DNA of 64,000 nt from Nonomuraea sp. SYSU D8015 (GTDB taxonomy: Bacteria > Actinomycetota > Actinomycetes > Streptosporangiales > Streptosporangiaceae): contig NZ_VJYI01000012.1 in assembly GCF_008065375.1 (NCBI RefSeq), forward strand, positions 186,001 through 250,000. The letters are read 5' to 3'. The notes below the pieces were generated by a model that was not told where the DNA came from, ran no database searches, and worked only from the letters and a program-made list of their open reading frames with translations. The position numbers were made by a program, and so were the translations under genes. This document shows positions 15,762 to 23,210 of this stretch, one piece after another (positions within the stretch are counted from its first letter, which is position 1; the number at the start of each line of letters is the position of its first letter).

Positions 15762-17207
15762 ATGACCAGAGGCCTACTTCTCGTCTCGCTCGCGGCGGGG
15801 ACGCTCGCGGCGCCCGCGCCGGCGTCCGCCGCCGCGACCGAGCTCGCCATCCAAGCCATCACCGTACGTCCCGCGGAGCCCGTGGTGGGGGCGCACGGCT
15901 CCGTCCGCCTGGTGATCGACGTGGTCGCCAGGGGAGTGCGGGGCAGGAACGGCGTCGCCGTCAAGGTCGAGCCGGGCGCCCCGCCGGGCCCGCTCCTGAC
16001 GTCCAAGCCGACGACCACGGACCCGTCACCGCCGACCGGGAGCACGTCTCCGTCGACCACGGGCGCGTCTCCTACGACCGGGGGCGCGTCTCCTTCGGCC
16101 GGGGGCGCGTCTTCGTCGGCCACAAACCCGTCGCCGTCAGCCCAGATCGCGGCTCCGTCCTCTCCGGCCCCGGCCGCGCCGCCCGCCGCGACGCCTTCGG
16201 CCCCCAGCCCGTCACCGTCCACCGCCACCGCTCCCGGCACGTCGGCCGACCCGAACCACTCCATCGCCCCGGCGCAGTCGCCCCAGCTTCACCAGCCCGC
16301 CCAGCCGGTCCTGGCTGGTCAGCCGATTCAGGGGGGCCAGCCGGTCCAGGGCGCGGACGCTGCCCAGGCCCCGGCGCCACCGCAGAGCGCAGGACCCGTG
16401 CAGGGGACGAGCCCCGTCCCGGATGCCGCGCCCGCGGTGGAGGGCGGCGGCCAGGCGACAGGCGGTGCCGCGCCCGCGGTCGAGGGCAGCAGCCCGGTGA
16501 TCGAGGGCGGCGAACCGACGATCGTCGACACCAGCCCAGGGACCGCTGGCACCAGCCCAGGGACCGCTGGCACCAGCCCAGGGGCCACCGGCGCCGGCCC
16601 GGCGATCGGGGACGCGAGCCCGGCGATCGAGGGCGCCGGCCCGGCGGCCCAGGACACGGCTCCCAAGGTCGGCGCTCAGCCTGGGAGCAACCGCCCCGTC
16701 ATCCCGCCGAGGCTCGTCTGGCGTCTGGCGACACCGAGCCCGTCAGCGGCCCGTATGGCCCGGGACTGGCAGACCTGGCGCTTCCTGCCCGACAAGAGAC
16801 TGAGCCGCTACTACCCCACAGGCACCTGGACGGTCACCGCCACCGCCACGGGCAAGGGCGGCGCGACGGTGACGGAGTACGCGGCGTTCCAGCTCAAGCG
16901 CGAGGCCAGGCTCTCCTCCGTACGGGTGGAGCAGGCCAGGGGCGCCGTACGCCTGCGCGGCTCTCTGACCAGAGTCGACCCGCGCGGCCTCACCGACTAC
17001 GGCCCGTTCGGCAGGCAGCGCCTCGAGATCCTCTGGCGCCCGGACACCGCATCCTCCTGGGAACAGGTCGGCGAGACCACGACGGACGCCGCGGGCGCGT
17101 TCGTGACGACGATTCCGGGCCGTACGGCCGGCCACTGGCGGGTCCGCTACACCGGAACAGAACACTACGCACCAGATGCCTCTAAATCCCAACAAATAAC
17201 CGGATAA
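15762..17207 (+). CDS. Secreted Pro/Ala/Ser/Thr-rich protein with C-terminal beta-sandwich-like domain
   Basis: This 481-residue protein begins with a Sec signal peptide (MTRGLLLVSLAAGTLAAPAP, cleavage near ASA-AA). A short conserved domain follows (residues 30-80). Then come about 240 residues of low-complexity Pro/Ala/Thr/Gly with tandem units, including SPGTAGT repeated at DNA level with a 21-bp period around 16531-16593. The last 150 residues (WTVTATATGKGG, then LEILWRPDTASSWEQVGE and AGHWRVRYTGTEHYAP) look like an immunoglobulin-like domain. They align with the C-terminal part of the next gene. Likely an extracellular or wall-associated protein; function unknown. ATG 15762 fits the signal peptide. 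Confidence 0.7.
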   Translation: MTRGLLLVSLAAGTLAAPAPASAAATELAIQAITVRPAEPVVGAHGSVRLVIDVVARGVRGRNGVAVKVEPGAPPGPLLTSKPTTTDPSPPTGSTSPSTTGASPTTGGASPSAGGASSSATNPSPSAQIAAPSSPAPAAPPAATPSAPSPSPSTATAPGTSADPNHSIAPAQSPQLHQPAQPVLAGQPIQGGQPVQGADAAQAPAPPQSAGPVQGTSPVPDAAPAVEGGGQATGGAAPAVEGSSPVIEGGEPTIVDTSPGTAGTSPGTAGTSPGATGAGPAIGDASPAIEGAGPAAQDTAPKVGAQPGSNRPVIPPRLVWRLATPSPSAARMARDWQTWRFLPDKRLSRYYPTGTWTVTATATGKGGATVTEYAAFQLKREARLSSVRVEQARGAVRLRGSLTRVDPRGLTDYGPFGRQRLEILWRPDTASSWEQVGETTTDAAGAFVTTIPGRTAGHWRVRYTGTEHYAPDASKSQQITG

Positions 17208-17340
17208 CACCTTAAATACGCCAAAATCAGGCGTTGTCGAATTGTGATCAACAACGTCGCAACTTTTCTTCACCATCAGGCGTCATTGGCTGTTGACGTG
17301 CCCAGCCAGGGGTGCGTTTGAGACGGGGAAGGAAAGTCAT

Positions 17341-17835
17341 TTGAAGATGCGACGTCTCGCCGCCGGCCTGGCGGCCGCCGCCTTGAGCGCCACCGTGGTG
17401 GCCACCGCGGCTTCGCCCGCACTCGCGGACGAGGTCGATCCCGACATCGACGGAGGCAACACGAGCCTGCAGTTCGACGCGAACCCGGAGCCCGCCTGGC
17501 GCGGAAAGCCCATCGACCTCGAGGGCAAGCTGTCGGTGCAGTGCAACGAGGACTACATCGACGGGTTCGTGCACGTCCACCACGCCGACACCTGCAAGAG
17601 CCAGGAGCGCTGGCACCGTCTCGCCTGGAAGCGGATCGTGATCCTCTTCCAGCCGGACGGCAGCGGCAAGTGGGAGTACGTGGACACCGTCAGGACCAAC
17701 CGCGGCGGCTACTTCCACACCCGCGTGCCCGCCCGCACCTCGGGTACGTGGCGCGCGGTCTTCGAGGGCGCCAAGTGGCTGGAGCCCTCGCAGGCCACGG
17801 ACTGGGTCAAGGTCATCGGCCGCCACCACCACTAG
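17341..17835 (+). CDS. Small secreted protein paralogous to the C-terminal domain of its neighbour
   Basis: It has 164 residues, with signal peptide LKMRRLAAGLAAAALSATVV and likely cleavage after ALA. The mature part (IDLEGKLSVQ, IVILFQPDGSGKWEYVDTV, SGTWRAVFEGAKWLEPSQ) aligns with the neighbour's C-terminal domain, with an inserted Cys-containing loop (CNEDYIDGF to HADTC) that may form a disulfide. The end is RHHH. Two starts are possible: TTG 17341, eight bases after GGGGAAGG, or ATG 17347. Function unknown. The tandem with the upstream gene suggests duplication of one secreted domain family. Confidence 0.7.
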   Translation: MKMRRLAAGLAAAALSATVVATAASPALADEVDPDIDGGNTSLQFDANPEPAWRGKPIDLEGKLSVQCNEDYIDGFVHVHHADTCKSQERWHRLAWKRIVILFQPDGSGKWEYVDTVRTNRGGYFHTRVPARTSGTWRAVFEGAKWLEPSQATDWVKVIGRHHH

Positions 17836-17843
17836 TGTCACCC

Positions 17844-17872
17844 GGACGCCCGGCCGCCGCGGCCGGGCGTCC
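17844..17872. terminator. Bidirectional hairpin between convergent genes
   Basis: GGACGCCCGGCC at 17844-17855 pairs perfectly with 17861-17872 around a 5-base loop. It lies between the stop of the secreted protein gene (17835) and that of the convergent SDR gene (17918). There is no T-run, as is common in actinomycetes. Confidence 0.7.
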
Positions 17873-17917
17873 GCCATGCGCGGCGACAGCGGCCCTGATC
17901 GCCCGGCCCCCGGCGGA

Positions 17918-18565
17918 TCAGTACGACACCGCGACCTGCACCCGGTGACGCCCGCCGCCCACGGCCTCGTCCACCACCGCCACCGCCAGATCGGCGAACG
18001 AGAACACCGGAGCGCCCTCGGCCGAGTCCGGCACCCGCCCGTCACCGATCCGGTAACGCCCGCTCCGGCCGGCCTCCTCGTCGAGGAACACGGGCGGCGG
18101 CGCGAGCACCACCCAGTCCAGCTCCGACTCCTCGAACACCGCCAGTTCCACCGCGTGCCCCAGCGAGAACGCCCGCGCCTCCTCAGGAAAGCCGGGCGTG
18201 TCGACGAGCCGGATCCCCGGCGAGACCTCCAGCAGAGTGCCGACACCGATCGCCACCAGCCGGGTCACCTTTGCCCGTCCCAGCCCTTCGACGAGGGCGC
18301 GGGCCGCCGCCCCGTAGAACTCCTCCGACGGCACGTCCAGCCGGGCGGCCGCCTGCACCGCCACGTCGTGCCCGGCCGCGGCCGCCGCCACGCTCGCCGC
18401 GTCGGTGACGTCGCCCGCGACCACCCGCACCCGGTCGCCCGCCAGATCCCCGTGCCTGCCCGGATCGCGGACCACGGCCGTCACCTCGTGCCCGCGCCCG
18501 GCCGCCTCCGCGACCACCCGGCGCCCTGCCCGGCCGCCAGCCCCGAACACCACGATCCTGCCCAT
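17918..18565 (-). CDS. NAD(P)-binding oxidoreductase (atypical SDR, NmrA/YwnB-like)
   Basis: The protein has 215 residues. It starts MGRIVVFGAGGRAGRRVV, a Rossmann GxGGxxG nucleotide site, followed by VTAVVRDPGRH and RVVAGDVTDAASVAAA. This is typical of NAD(P)H-binding atypical SDRs that lack the catalytic Tyr-Lys pair. It is divergent from the HxlR regulator gene across 128 bp that hold a perfect ACTATC/GATAGT repeat, so regulation by that HxlR protein is likely. Such pairs often respond to electrophiles or quinones, which is inference here. Confidence 0.82.
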   Translation of the reverse strand: MGRIVVFGAGGRAGRRVVAEAAGRGHEVTAVVRDPGRHGDLAGDRVRVVAGDVTDAASVAAAAAGHDVAVQAAARLDVPSEEFYGAAARALVEGLGRAKVTRLVAIGVGTLLEVSPGIRLVDTPGFPEEARAFSLGHAVELAVFEESELDWVVLAPPPVFLDEEAGRSGRYRIGDGRVPDSAEGAPVFSFADLAVAVVDEAVGGGRHRVQVAVSY

Positions 18566-18636
18566 GCCGGGCCTCCATTCGCCTCCTGCCGGCCGGGCTT
18601 CCCGGCCGCACCGCAGACGCTAGAGGCGGACATGCC

Positions 18637-18654
18637 ACTATCCGCAACGATAGT
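18637..18654. promoter_or_regulatory. Candidate HxlR operator (perfect 6-bp inverted repeat)
   Basis: ACTATC at 18637-18642 and GATAGT at 18649-18654 flank a six-base spacer between the divergent SDR and HxlR genes. Size and placement fit a dimeric winged-helix regulator. Confidence 0.5.
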
Positions 18655-18693
18655 CACCCACGGTTCCCCGCAGGTCGCCGTCACGCACGTACG

Positions 18694-19077
18694 ATGCTCG
18701 GCATGGGAGTGCCGCTCGATCCGGACATGTTCACCGGTTGCCCGCCCGTCGCCGCGCCCATCCGCATCGGCGACAAGTGGACCGCTAAGATCATCCGCTG
18801 CCTGGAGTCGGGACCGCGCCGCTTCACCGAGCTCCAGACGCCGCTGCGCGGGATCACCCCGAAGGTCCTCACCGAGTCCTTGCGCGCCATGGAGCGCGAC
18901 GGCCTGCTCACCAGGACCGCGTACGACGAGATCCCGCCGCGCGTCGTGTACGAGCTGACCGACCTCGGCCGCAGCCTGCTCGAACCCATGAACGCCGGCT
19001 GCGAGTGGTCGCGGCGCCACCTGGCGGAGCTCATGCGCGCCCGCGAGTCCTGGGAGGCGGCCAGTCTGGGCACATGA
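18694..19077 (+). CDS. HxlR family transcriptional regulator
   Basis: The product is about 127 residues (ATG 18694; ATG 18703 is an alternative three codons later). The family hallmarks are all there: FTGCPPVAAPIRIGDKWTAKIIRCLESGPRRF (the CP..IGGKW-like opening), then GITPKVLTESLRAMERDGLLTR as the recognition helix, and the wing PRVVYELTDLGRSL. The Cys in TGCP is the position used for redox or electrophile sensing in relatives. It probably controls the divergent SDR and perhaps the coupled downstream epimerase, whose ATG overlaps its TGA. Confidence 0.9.
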   Translation: MLGMGVPLDPDMFTGCPPVAAPIRIGDKWTAKIIRCLESGPRRFTELQTPLRGITPKVLTESLRAMERDGLLTRTAYDEIPPRVVYELTDLGRSLLEPMNAGCEWSRRHLAELMRARESWEAASLGT

Positions 19078-20066
19078 GAGTCCTGATCCTCGGCGGCACC
19101 TGGTTCCTGGGCCGCCGCATCGCCGAACGCCTCGCGCAACGCGGTGACCAGATCATGCTGGCCCACTGCGGCTCGCCCCGGTCCGCGCCCGGCCTGCCGG
19201 GCACGCATCTGACGGCCGAACGCCACAACCTGGCCCGCCACGCCGGCCGGATCAAGGACTTCGGCCCGCAGGCCGTCGTCGACACCCACGCCCTCACCGC
19301 CACCGACGTGGACGCCGTCCTGCCGGTGCTGCCGCACGTGCCGACCGTGGTGCTGTCCAGCCAAGACGTGTACGAGGCCTACACCGGGCTGCAGGTCGGC
19401 CGCTGCCTGGCGCCCGTGCCGATCACCGAGGGGTCCGAGCTGCGTCGCGAGCGCTACCCGTACCGCGGCAAGGGCTATCCGGGCGTGCCCGACGACTACG
19501 ACAAGCTCGACGTGGAGGCACGGTGGCTGCCGCGCGGCGCCGTCGTGCTCCGCCTGCCCATGATCTACGGCCCGCACGACTGGCAACGCAGGGAGGAGCC
19601 GATCCTGCGCCGCGTCCGCGCCGGCCGCGACCGCATCCCGGTCGGCGCCGCGAACCTGCTCTGGACCAGGGCATACGTGGACGACCTCGCGACCGCGGTG
19701 CTTTCCGCCCTCGACACCCGGGCCGCCGACGGGCAGGCGCTCAATCTCGGCGAGAGCGGAACGGTGACGGTGGGCGCCTGGTTCCAGCAGATCCTCGACG
19801 CCGCCGGCTTCGGCGCCCGCCTCGTCCGCGTGCCCGACGACGCCCTCCCTCCCGACCTGGCGCTGTCCGGCGCGCCCGCACAGCACCTGCTGACGTCCTC
19901 GGCCCGCGCCCAGGAGCTGCTCGGCTGGTCGCCCGGCGACCCTGCGGCGCGGGTGGCCGAGTCGGTGCGCTGGCACCTGGCCAACCCGCCGGACACACCC
20001 TGGACCGATGAGGACGCCGCGGCGGACGACGCGGCCCTGAGTCGTGGGGGAGTGGAATCGATCTAG
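19074..20066 (+). CDS. NAD-dependent epimerase/dehydratase family protein
   Basis: The protein has 330 residues from ATG 19074 (ATGA overlap with the HxlR gene). The Rossmann site MRVLILGGTWFLGRRIAERL opens the protein; VVVLSSQDVYEAY carries the Ser region and PRGAVVLRLPMIYGPHDW the substrate-domain Y-G-P motif. A canonical YxxxK is not obvious (YDKLDVEAR is a partial candidate), so catalysis may differ from sugar epimerases. Substrate unknown. A longer frame upstream is not supported. Confidence 0.82.
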   Translation: MRVLILGGTWFLGRRIAERLAQRGDQIMLAHCGSPRSAPGLPGTHLTAERHNLARHAGRIKDFGPQAVVDTHALTATDVDAVLPVLPHVPTVVLSSQDVYEAYTGLQVGRCLAPVPITEGSELRRERYPYRGKGYPGVPDDYDKLDVEARWLPRGAVVLRLPMIYGPHDWQRREEPILRRVRAGRDRIPVGAANLLWTRAYVDDLATAVLSALDTRAADGQALNLGESGTVTVGAWFQQILDAAGFGARLVRVPDDALPPDLALSGAPAQHLLTSSARAQELLGWSPGDPAARVAESVRWHLANPPDTPWTDEDAAADDAALSRGGVESI

Positions 20067-20166
20067 GGCCAAATGTGTTGTCGTGCGGTGAAGAGTCGGT
20101 TTTGGGTGCGGGACGGCCGCCGTCGTAGGCTGGCCCCCTGGCGAGAGAACAAGGAGGTGACGCCCC

Positions 20167-21156
20167 GTGTTGCGAGACTCGTTCGGACGGGTGGCGACAG
20201 ATCTTCGGGTGTCCCTCACGGACAAGTGCAACCTGCGGTGCACGTACTGCATGCCGCCCGAGGGTCTCGACTGGCTGCCCAACGCCCAGCTGCTCACCGC
20301 CGACGAGATCGTGCGCCTGGTGAGCATCGGCGTGGAGCGGCTGGGCATCAGCGAGGTCCGCTACACCGGCGGCGAGCCGCTGCTGCGGCGCGAGCTGGTC
20401 GACATCGTGGCCCGCACCACCGCGCTCGAGCCCCGGCCGCAGGTCTCGCTGACCACCAACGGCATCGGGCTGGCCCGCCTGGCCGAGCCGCTGGCCGCCG
20501 CCGGCCTCGACCGCGTCAACGTCTCCCTCGACACGCTCGACCCCGGGACGTTCAAGCGGCTCGCGCACCGCGACCGGCACGCCGACGTGATCGCCGGGCT
20601 CGCCGCCGCCGACGCGGCCGGCCTGCGACCCGTCAAGGTCAACGCCGTGCTCATGCGCGGCGTCAACGACCACGAGGCCGTCCCGCTGCTGCGCTGGTGT
20701 CTCGACCAGGGGTACGAACTGCGCTTCATTGAGCAGATGCCGCTCGACGCCCAGCACCGGTGGAACCGCGCCGACATGGTCACCGCCGACGAGATCCTCG
20801 CCCTGCTGTCGGACTCGTTCGACCTCACGGTCGACGACCTGGAGGACCGCGGCAGCGCGCCCGCCGAACGGTTCCTGGTGGACGGCGGGCCGGCCAGGGT
20901 CGGCGTGATCGGCTCGGTGACCCGGCCGTTCTGCGGCGCCTGCGACCGCGTCCGGCTGACCGCCGACGGCCAAGTGCGCAACTGCCTGTTCGCCACGGAG
21001 GAGTCCGACCTGAAGACCCCGATGCGGGCCGGCGCCTCCGACGACGAGCTCGCCGAGCGCTGGATCGCGGCCGTCGCCCGCAAGCGCGCCGGCCACGGCA
21101 TCGACGACCCCACCTTCCTCCAGCCGGCCCGCCCGATGTCCGCCATCGGCGGCTGA
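20167..21156 (+). CDS. moaA: GTP 3',8-cyclase MoaA (molybdenum cofactor biosynthesis)
   Basis: The product is 329 residues. The radical-SAM cluster CNLRCTYC (Cys 21, 25, 28) and the C-terminal second Fe-S cluster FCGACDRVRLTADGQVRNC (about residues 257-274) are both complete. YTGGEPLLR is the SAM-binding GGEP motif, and the protein ends in Gly-Gly (SAIGG), which MoaA requires. It converts GTP to 3',8-cyclo-dihydro-GTP, the first step of molybdopterin synthesis. The GTG start at 20167 follows AAGGAGGTGA. The DUF6457 gene downstream belongs to a family often found with MobA, consistent with a cofactor role. Confidence 0.95.
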   Translation: MLRDSFGRVATDLRVSLTDKCNLRCTYCMPPEGLDWLPNAQLLTADEIVRLVSIGVERLGISEVRYTGGEPLLRRELVDIVARTTALEPRPQVSLTTNGIGLARLAEPLAAAGLDRVNVSLDTLDPGTFKRLAHRDRHADVIAGLAAADAAGLRPVKVNAVLMRGVNDHEAVPLLRWCLDQGYELRFIEQMPLDAQHRWNRADMVTADEILALLSDSFDLTVDDLEDRGSAPAERFLVDGGPARVGVIGSVTRPFCGACDRVRLTADGQVRNCLFATEESDLKTPMRAGASDDELAERWIAAVARKRAGHGIDDPTFLQPARPMSAIGG

Positions 21157-21219
21157 CGGCCCGCCGGCATGCCTTCCCCATGCCGCCCCCACCCGACAAA
21201 GCCCCCGGACCCGCCGGAC

Positions 21220-21480
21220 CCGCCCCTGTGACGCTCCACGGCCACGGCTCCGCCCGCACACCGCACCGCTTCGCCGGCGCTGTGGCCACCCGCGCTCAAG
21301 GGCCCGGCTGGGCGGCGTCCTTCGTCGGCGTTGCTGGGGCTGTGGCCATCCGCATCCAAGCGCCCGACCCGCAGGGGTCCTTCGTCAGCGGTGCCGGCGA
21401 TGCGGCCGGCAGCGTTCAAGCGCCCGACCGGGCGGCTTCCCTACCCGACGGTGCCGGCGACGCGGCATCCGCGCCGGGAT
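21220..21480. repeat. Degenerate 60-bp tandem repeats, about four units
   Basis: Segments such as CTGTGGCCAYCCGC, TCAAGSGCCCG and GGTGCCGGCGA recur with an exact 60-bp period through lines starting 21241, 21301, 21361 and 21421. One frame would read a 20-residue repeat, but it has no start or ribosome site of its own. Confidence 0.75.
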
Positions 21481-21580
21481 AACCGGCCGCGCGGCGATGC
21501 GCGCCACCCTGGCGCTCAAGGCGACCGCCCATGCCGACCAGGCCGGCCAGGAGGCGACCCGCCGCCATGGGCCCGTGCCG

Positions 21581-21640
21581 GTGTCGGCCTGCGTCGGCCT
21601 GCGTCGGCCGGTGTCGGCCTGCGTCGGCAGTGTGTCGCCG
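21581..21640. repeat. Six tandem 10-bp units (GYGTCGGCCT)
   Basis: Units GTGTCGGCCT, GCGTCGGCCT, GCGTCGGCCG, GTGTCGGCCT, GCGTCGGCAG and TGTGTCGCCG follow each other without gap. A 10-bp period is not codon-compatible, which supports a non-coding reading of this region. Confidence 0.85.
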
Positions 21641-21926
21641 GGCGCCCCGGTGAGCCCACCGCACGTGGCGCTGGGCAGATGACACCGGCCAAGCGACGAG
21701 GGCTGGTTGGATCCGCCACGCAATGGGCCGACCCGACGCCGCCGACCAGGCGACCACCCGGCTCAGTGGCGTTGGCGGCATGACCGGCCGGACCGGCGGC
21801 GGGTACATGACCGGCCGGACCGGTGGTAGCCGTCACGCGATCGCGCCCGTGATCGCACGCGTCCGGCGCTGACCCGGACGGCCGTGGTTCGACTGCGACA
21901 CAATGGACGACCTGAAGGAGGCTCGC

Positions 21927-22184
21927 ATGAACGTACTCAACGAATGGACCGCGCTGGCCTGCAAGGAGCTGGGCATCGACCCGGCCGCCGTGGACCGCGA
22001 CCAGATCCTCGACCTGACCAAGGAGGTCGCCCACGGCGTCGCCCGCCCGGCCGCGCCCCTGACCGCCTATCTACTCGGCCTGGCCCAGGGATCGGGAAGC
22101 GCTCCGGAGGACGCCGTGGCGAAACTGATCACATTGGCGAAGAACTGGGGACAGGCCACCACTGAGACCCTGACCGACAGCTGA
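21927..22184 (+). CDS. DUF6457 domain protein (molybdopterin-associated small protein)
   Basis: This 85-residue protein begins MNVLNEWTALACKELGIDP, then ILDLTKEVAHGVARPAAPLTAYLLGLA, which matches the DUF6457 family of small helical proteins. In actinomycetes this domain is found fused to or beside MobA-type molybdenum cofactor guanylyltransferases. Here it stands alone, 770 bp after moaA. The ATG at 21927 follows AAGGAGG at optimal distance; a start 24 bases upstream is in frame but lacks this. Exact role unknown. Confidence 0.8.
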   Translation: MNVLNEWTALACKELGIDPAAVDRDQILDLTKEVAHGVARPAAPLTAYLLGLAQGSGSAPEDAVAKLITLAKNWGQATTETLTDS

Positions 22185-22335
22185 CACTCGAACGAACTCT
22201 TGAAGTCAAGCTCGCTCCTACCTGAAGATTTCCTGTGAATTTCGAGGCGGGAGCGAGTGTAAACGATTTCGGGAAAGCGGCCCTATCGAACTGGTCCGGC
22301 ACCGCGGCGCTTGATCGCCCGTCGGCAAAGGTTTT

Positions 22336-22455
22336 GCCAGGAAAGGGCGACGCCGGGTGGTTACGGGGGCAAACCACCCGGCGTCGCTTCATCGGCGTTC
22401 CGACGGGGGCCCGGAACGCCGGCACCAGCACTCCGACGGGGGACCGGAGCGCTTG
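22336..22455 (-). ncRNA. 6C-like small RNA: three hairpins each with a CCCCC loop
   Basis: On the minus strand three successive hairpins present loops containing CCCCCGU. Hairpin 1 arms are 22445-22452 and 22428-22435 (8 bp, one G-U). Hairpin 2 arms are 22413-22421 and 22393-22401 (9 bp, perfect). Hairpin 3 arms are 22372-22387 and 22347-22362 (16 bp, perfect), ending in CCUUUCC like a terminator. The 6C RNA family of actinomycetes is defined by C-rich hairpin loops, usually two with about six C. Here there are three with five C. A promoter-like TTGACG (22487-22492) and TACGCT (22461-22466) precede it. Boundaries are estimated. Confidence 0.6.
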
Positions 22456-22460
22456 GCTAA

Positions 22461-22492
22461 AGCGTACACCTACAACCCATGGGATGCGTCAA
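22461..22492 (-). promoter_or_regulatory. Candidate promoter of the 6C-like RNA
   Basis: On the minus strand TTGACG (22487-22492) is followed by a 20-base spacer and TACGCT (22461-22466), preceded by TG as an extended -10. The spacer is long, but the position puts the start near 22455, just before hairpin 1. Confidence 0.45.
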
Positions 22493-22499
22493 GACTTAG

Positions 22500-22814
22500 T
22501 CACGACCCGATCTCGCGTCGATGCAGCGGTATCTCGGTTTGGTTAGCCTCAGGGCTCTGAAAGGTAGGAGGCGGGGCAGCCTTCCCCCTCTCATTGGCCC
22601 CGATTACCGCTATGTATGGCAAAAAGACCGCCGCCGCGATGAACAGCAGCCGGTACGGCCACGGCAACGGCACCACGACCGCCAGGATCAGGCAGATCGT
22701 GCGGATCCCCATCTTGATGAGGTAGCTGATCTCCCGCTTGCGGATGTCGGCCGACAGCGACGGCCTGGCGTCGGTGACCTGGTGGACGTCTGGTTTCCTG
22801 CGCCACCCCTTCAT
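22500..22814 (-). CDS. DUF3099 domain-containing small membrane protein
   Basis: The protein has about 104 residues with two hydrophobic segments (IRTICLILAVVV and RLLFIAAAVFLPYIAVI) after a polar N-terminus reading VHQVTDARPSLSADIRKREISYLI. This matches DUF3099, a family of small actinobacterial membrane proteins of unknown role. The start may be ATG 22814, preceded by GGTGGAAG, or GTG 22823 three codons earlier. Its 3' end lies just upstream of the promoter of the 6C-like RNA on the same strand. Confidence 0.78.
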   Translation of the reverse strand: MKGWRRKPDVHQVTDARPSLSADIRKREISYLIKMGIRTICLILAVVVPLPWPYRLLFIAAAVFLPYIAVIGANERGKAAPPPTFQSPEANQTEIPLHRREIGS

Positions 22815-22913
22815 ATCTTCCACCGTAGACCTCGGACGAGCGGGACGCGACGGCGCACCCGGGCGGCGACGGGGGTCATGCGATCATGGCCTTCGAGTAA
22901 GGAGGAGGACGAG

Positions 22914-23126
22914 ATGACGGATCGAACGTACCGGGTCACCGAGATAGTCGGCACGTCGGGGGAGAGCGTCGACCAGGCCATCCGCAACGGCATCAAGCGG
23001 GCCGCGCAGACGCTGCGTCACCTGGACTGGTTCGAGGTGACCGAGATCCGCGGCTACATCGACGCCGGCGAGGTCGCGCACTTCCAGGTCGGCCTGAAGG
23101 TGGGCTTCCGCCTGGAAGACGCCTGA
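22914..23126 (+). CDS. Dodecin family flavin-binding protein
   Basis: The 70-residue product is the family's exact length. TYRVTEIVGTSGESVDQAIRNGI, then LDWFEVTEIRGYIDAGEVAHFQVGLKVGF, covers the whole dodecin fold, including the Trp (DWFEV) that stacks on the isoalloxazine ring and the Gln in HFQVGLKVGF. Dodecins assemble as 12-mers that store or buffer flavin or CoA. GGAGGAGGAC precedes the ATG at 22914. A longer open frame upstream is a shadow of the spacer. Confidence 0.93.
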   Translation: MTDRTYRVTEIVGTSGESVDQAIRNGIKRAAQTLRHLDWFEVTEIRGYIDAGEVAHFQVGLKVGFRLEDA

Positions 23127-23210
23127 GCGGCCTCCAGGGGGCTTGACAGGCCTTCGAGGGCTTTTCCGATGGGACGTGACAGGGCGGGCGCCGGACGGCA
23201 CACTGCGGGC

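Larger units (their letters stand above)
21157..21926. other. Gene-free, repeat-rich 770-bp stretch
   Basis: No frame here shows codon bias or recognisable protein. It contains degenerate 60-bp repeats (about 21220-21480), a run of 10-bp units (21581-21640) and a 20-bp direct repeat ATGACCGGCCGGACCGG at about 21780 and 21807. The open frames on both strands follow from high GC and repeat lengths divisible by three. Confidence 0.6.
22185..22499. other. Gene-free 315-bp stretch carrying a structured RNA locus
   Basis: The right half (about 22336-22455) is the 6C-like RNA. The left part is locally less GC-rich and has CTCGCTCC at 22212-22219 complementary to GGAGCGAG at 22250-22257 with a 30-base loop. 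No ORF is supported. Confidence 0.6.

Noticed and set aside
21903..21926. Longer start for the DUF6457 gene
   Set aside because: The upstream in-frame start adds DDLKEAR and overlaps the AAGGAGG ribosome site that clearly serves ATG 21927.
23143..23165. Terminator after dodecin (GGCC TTCGA GGGC TTTT)
   Set aside because: The stem is only three to four pairs with a G-U. Too weak to list.
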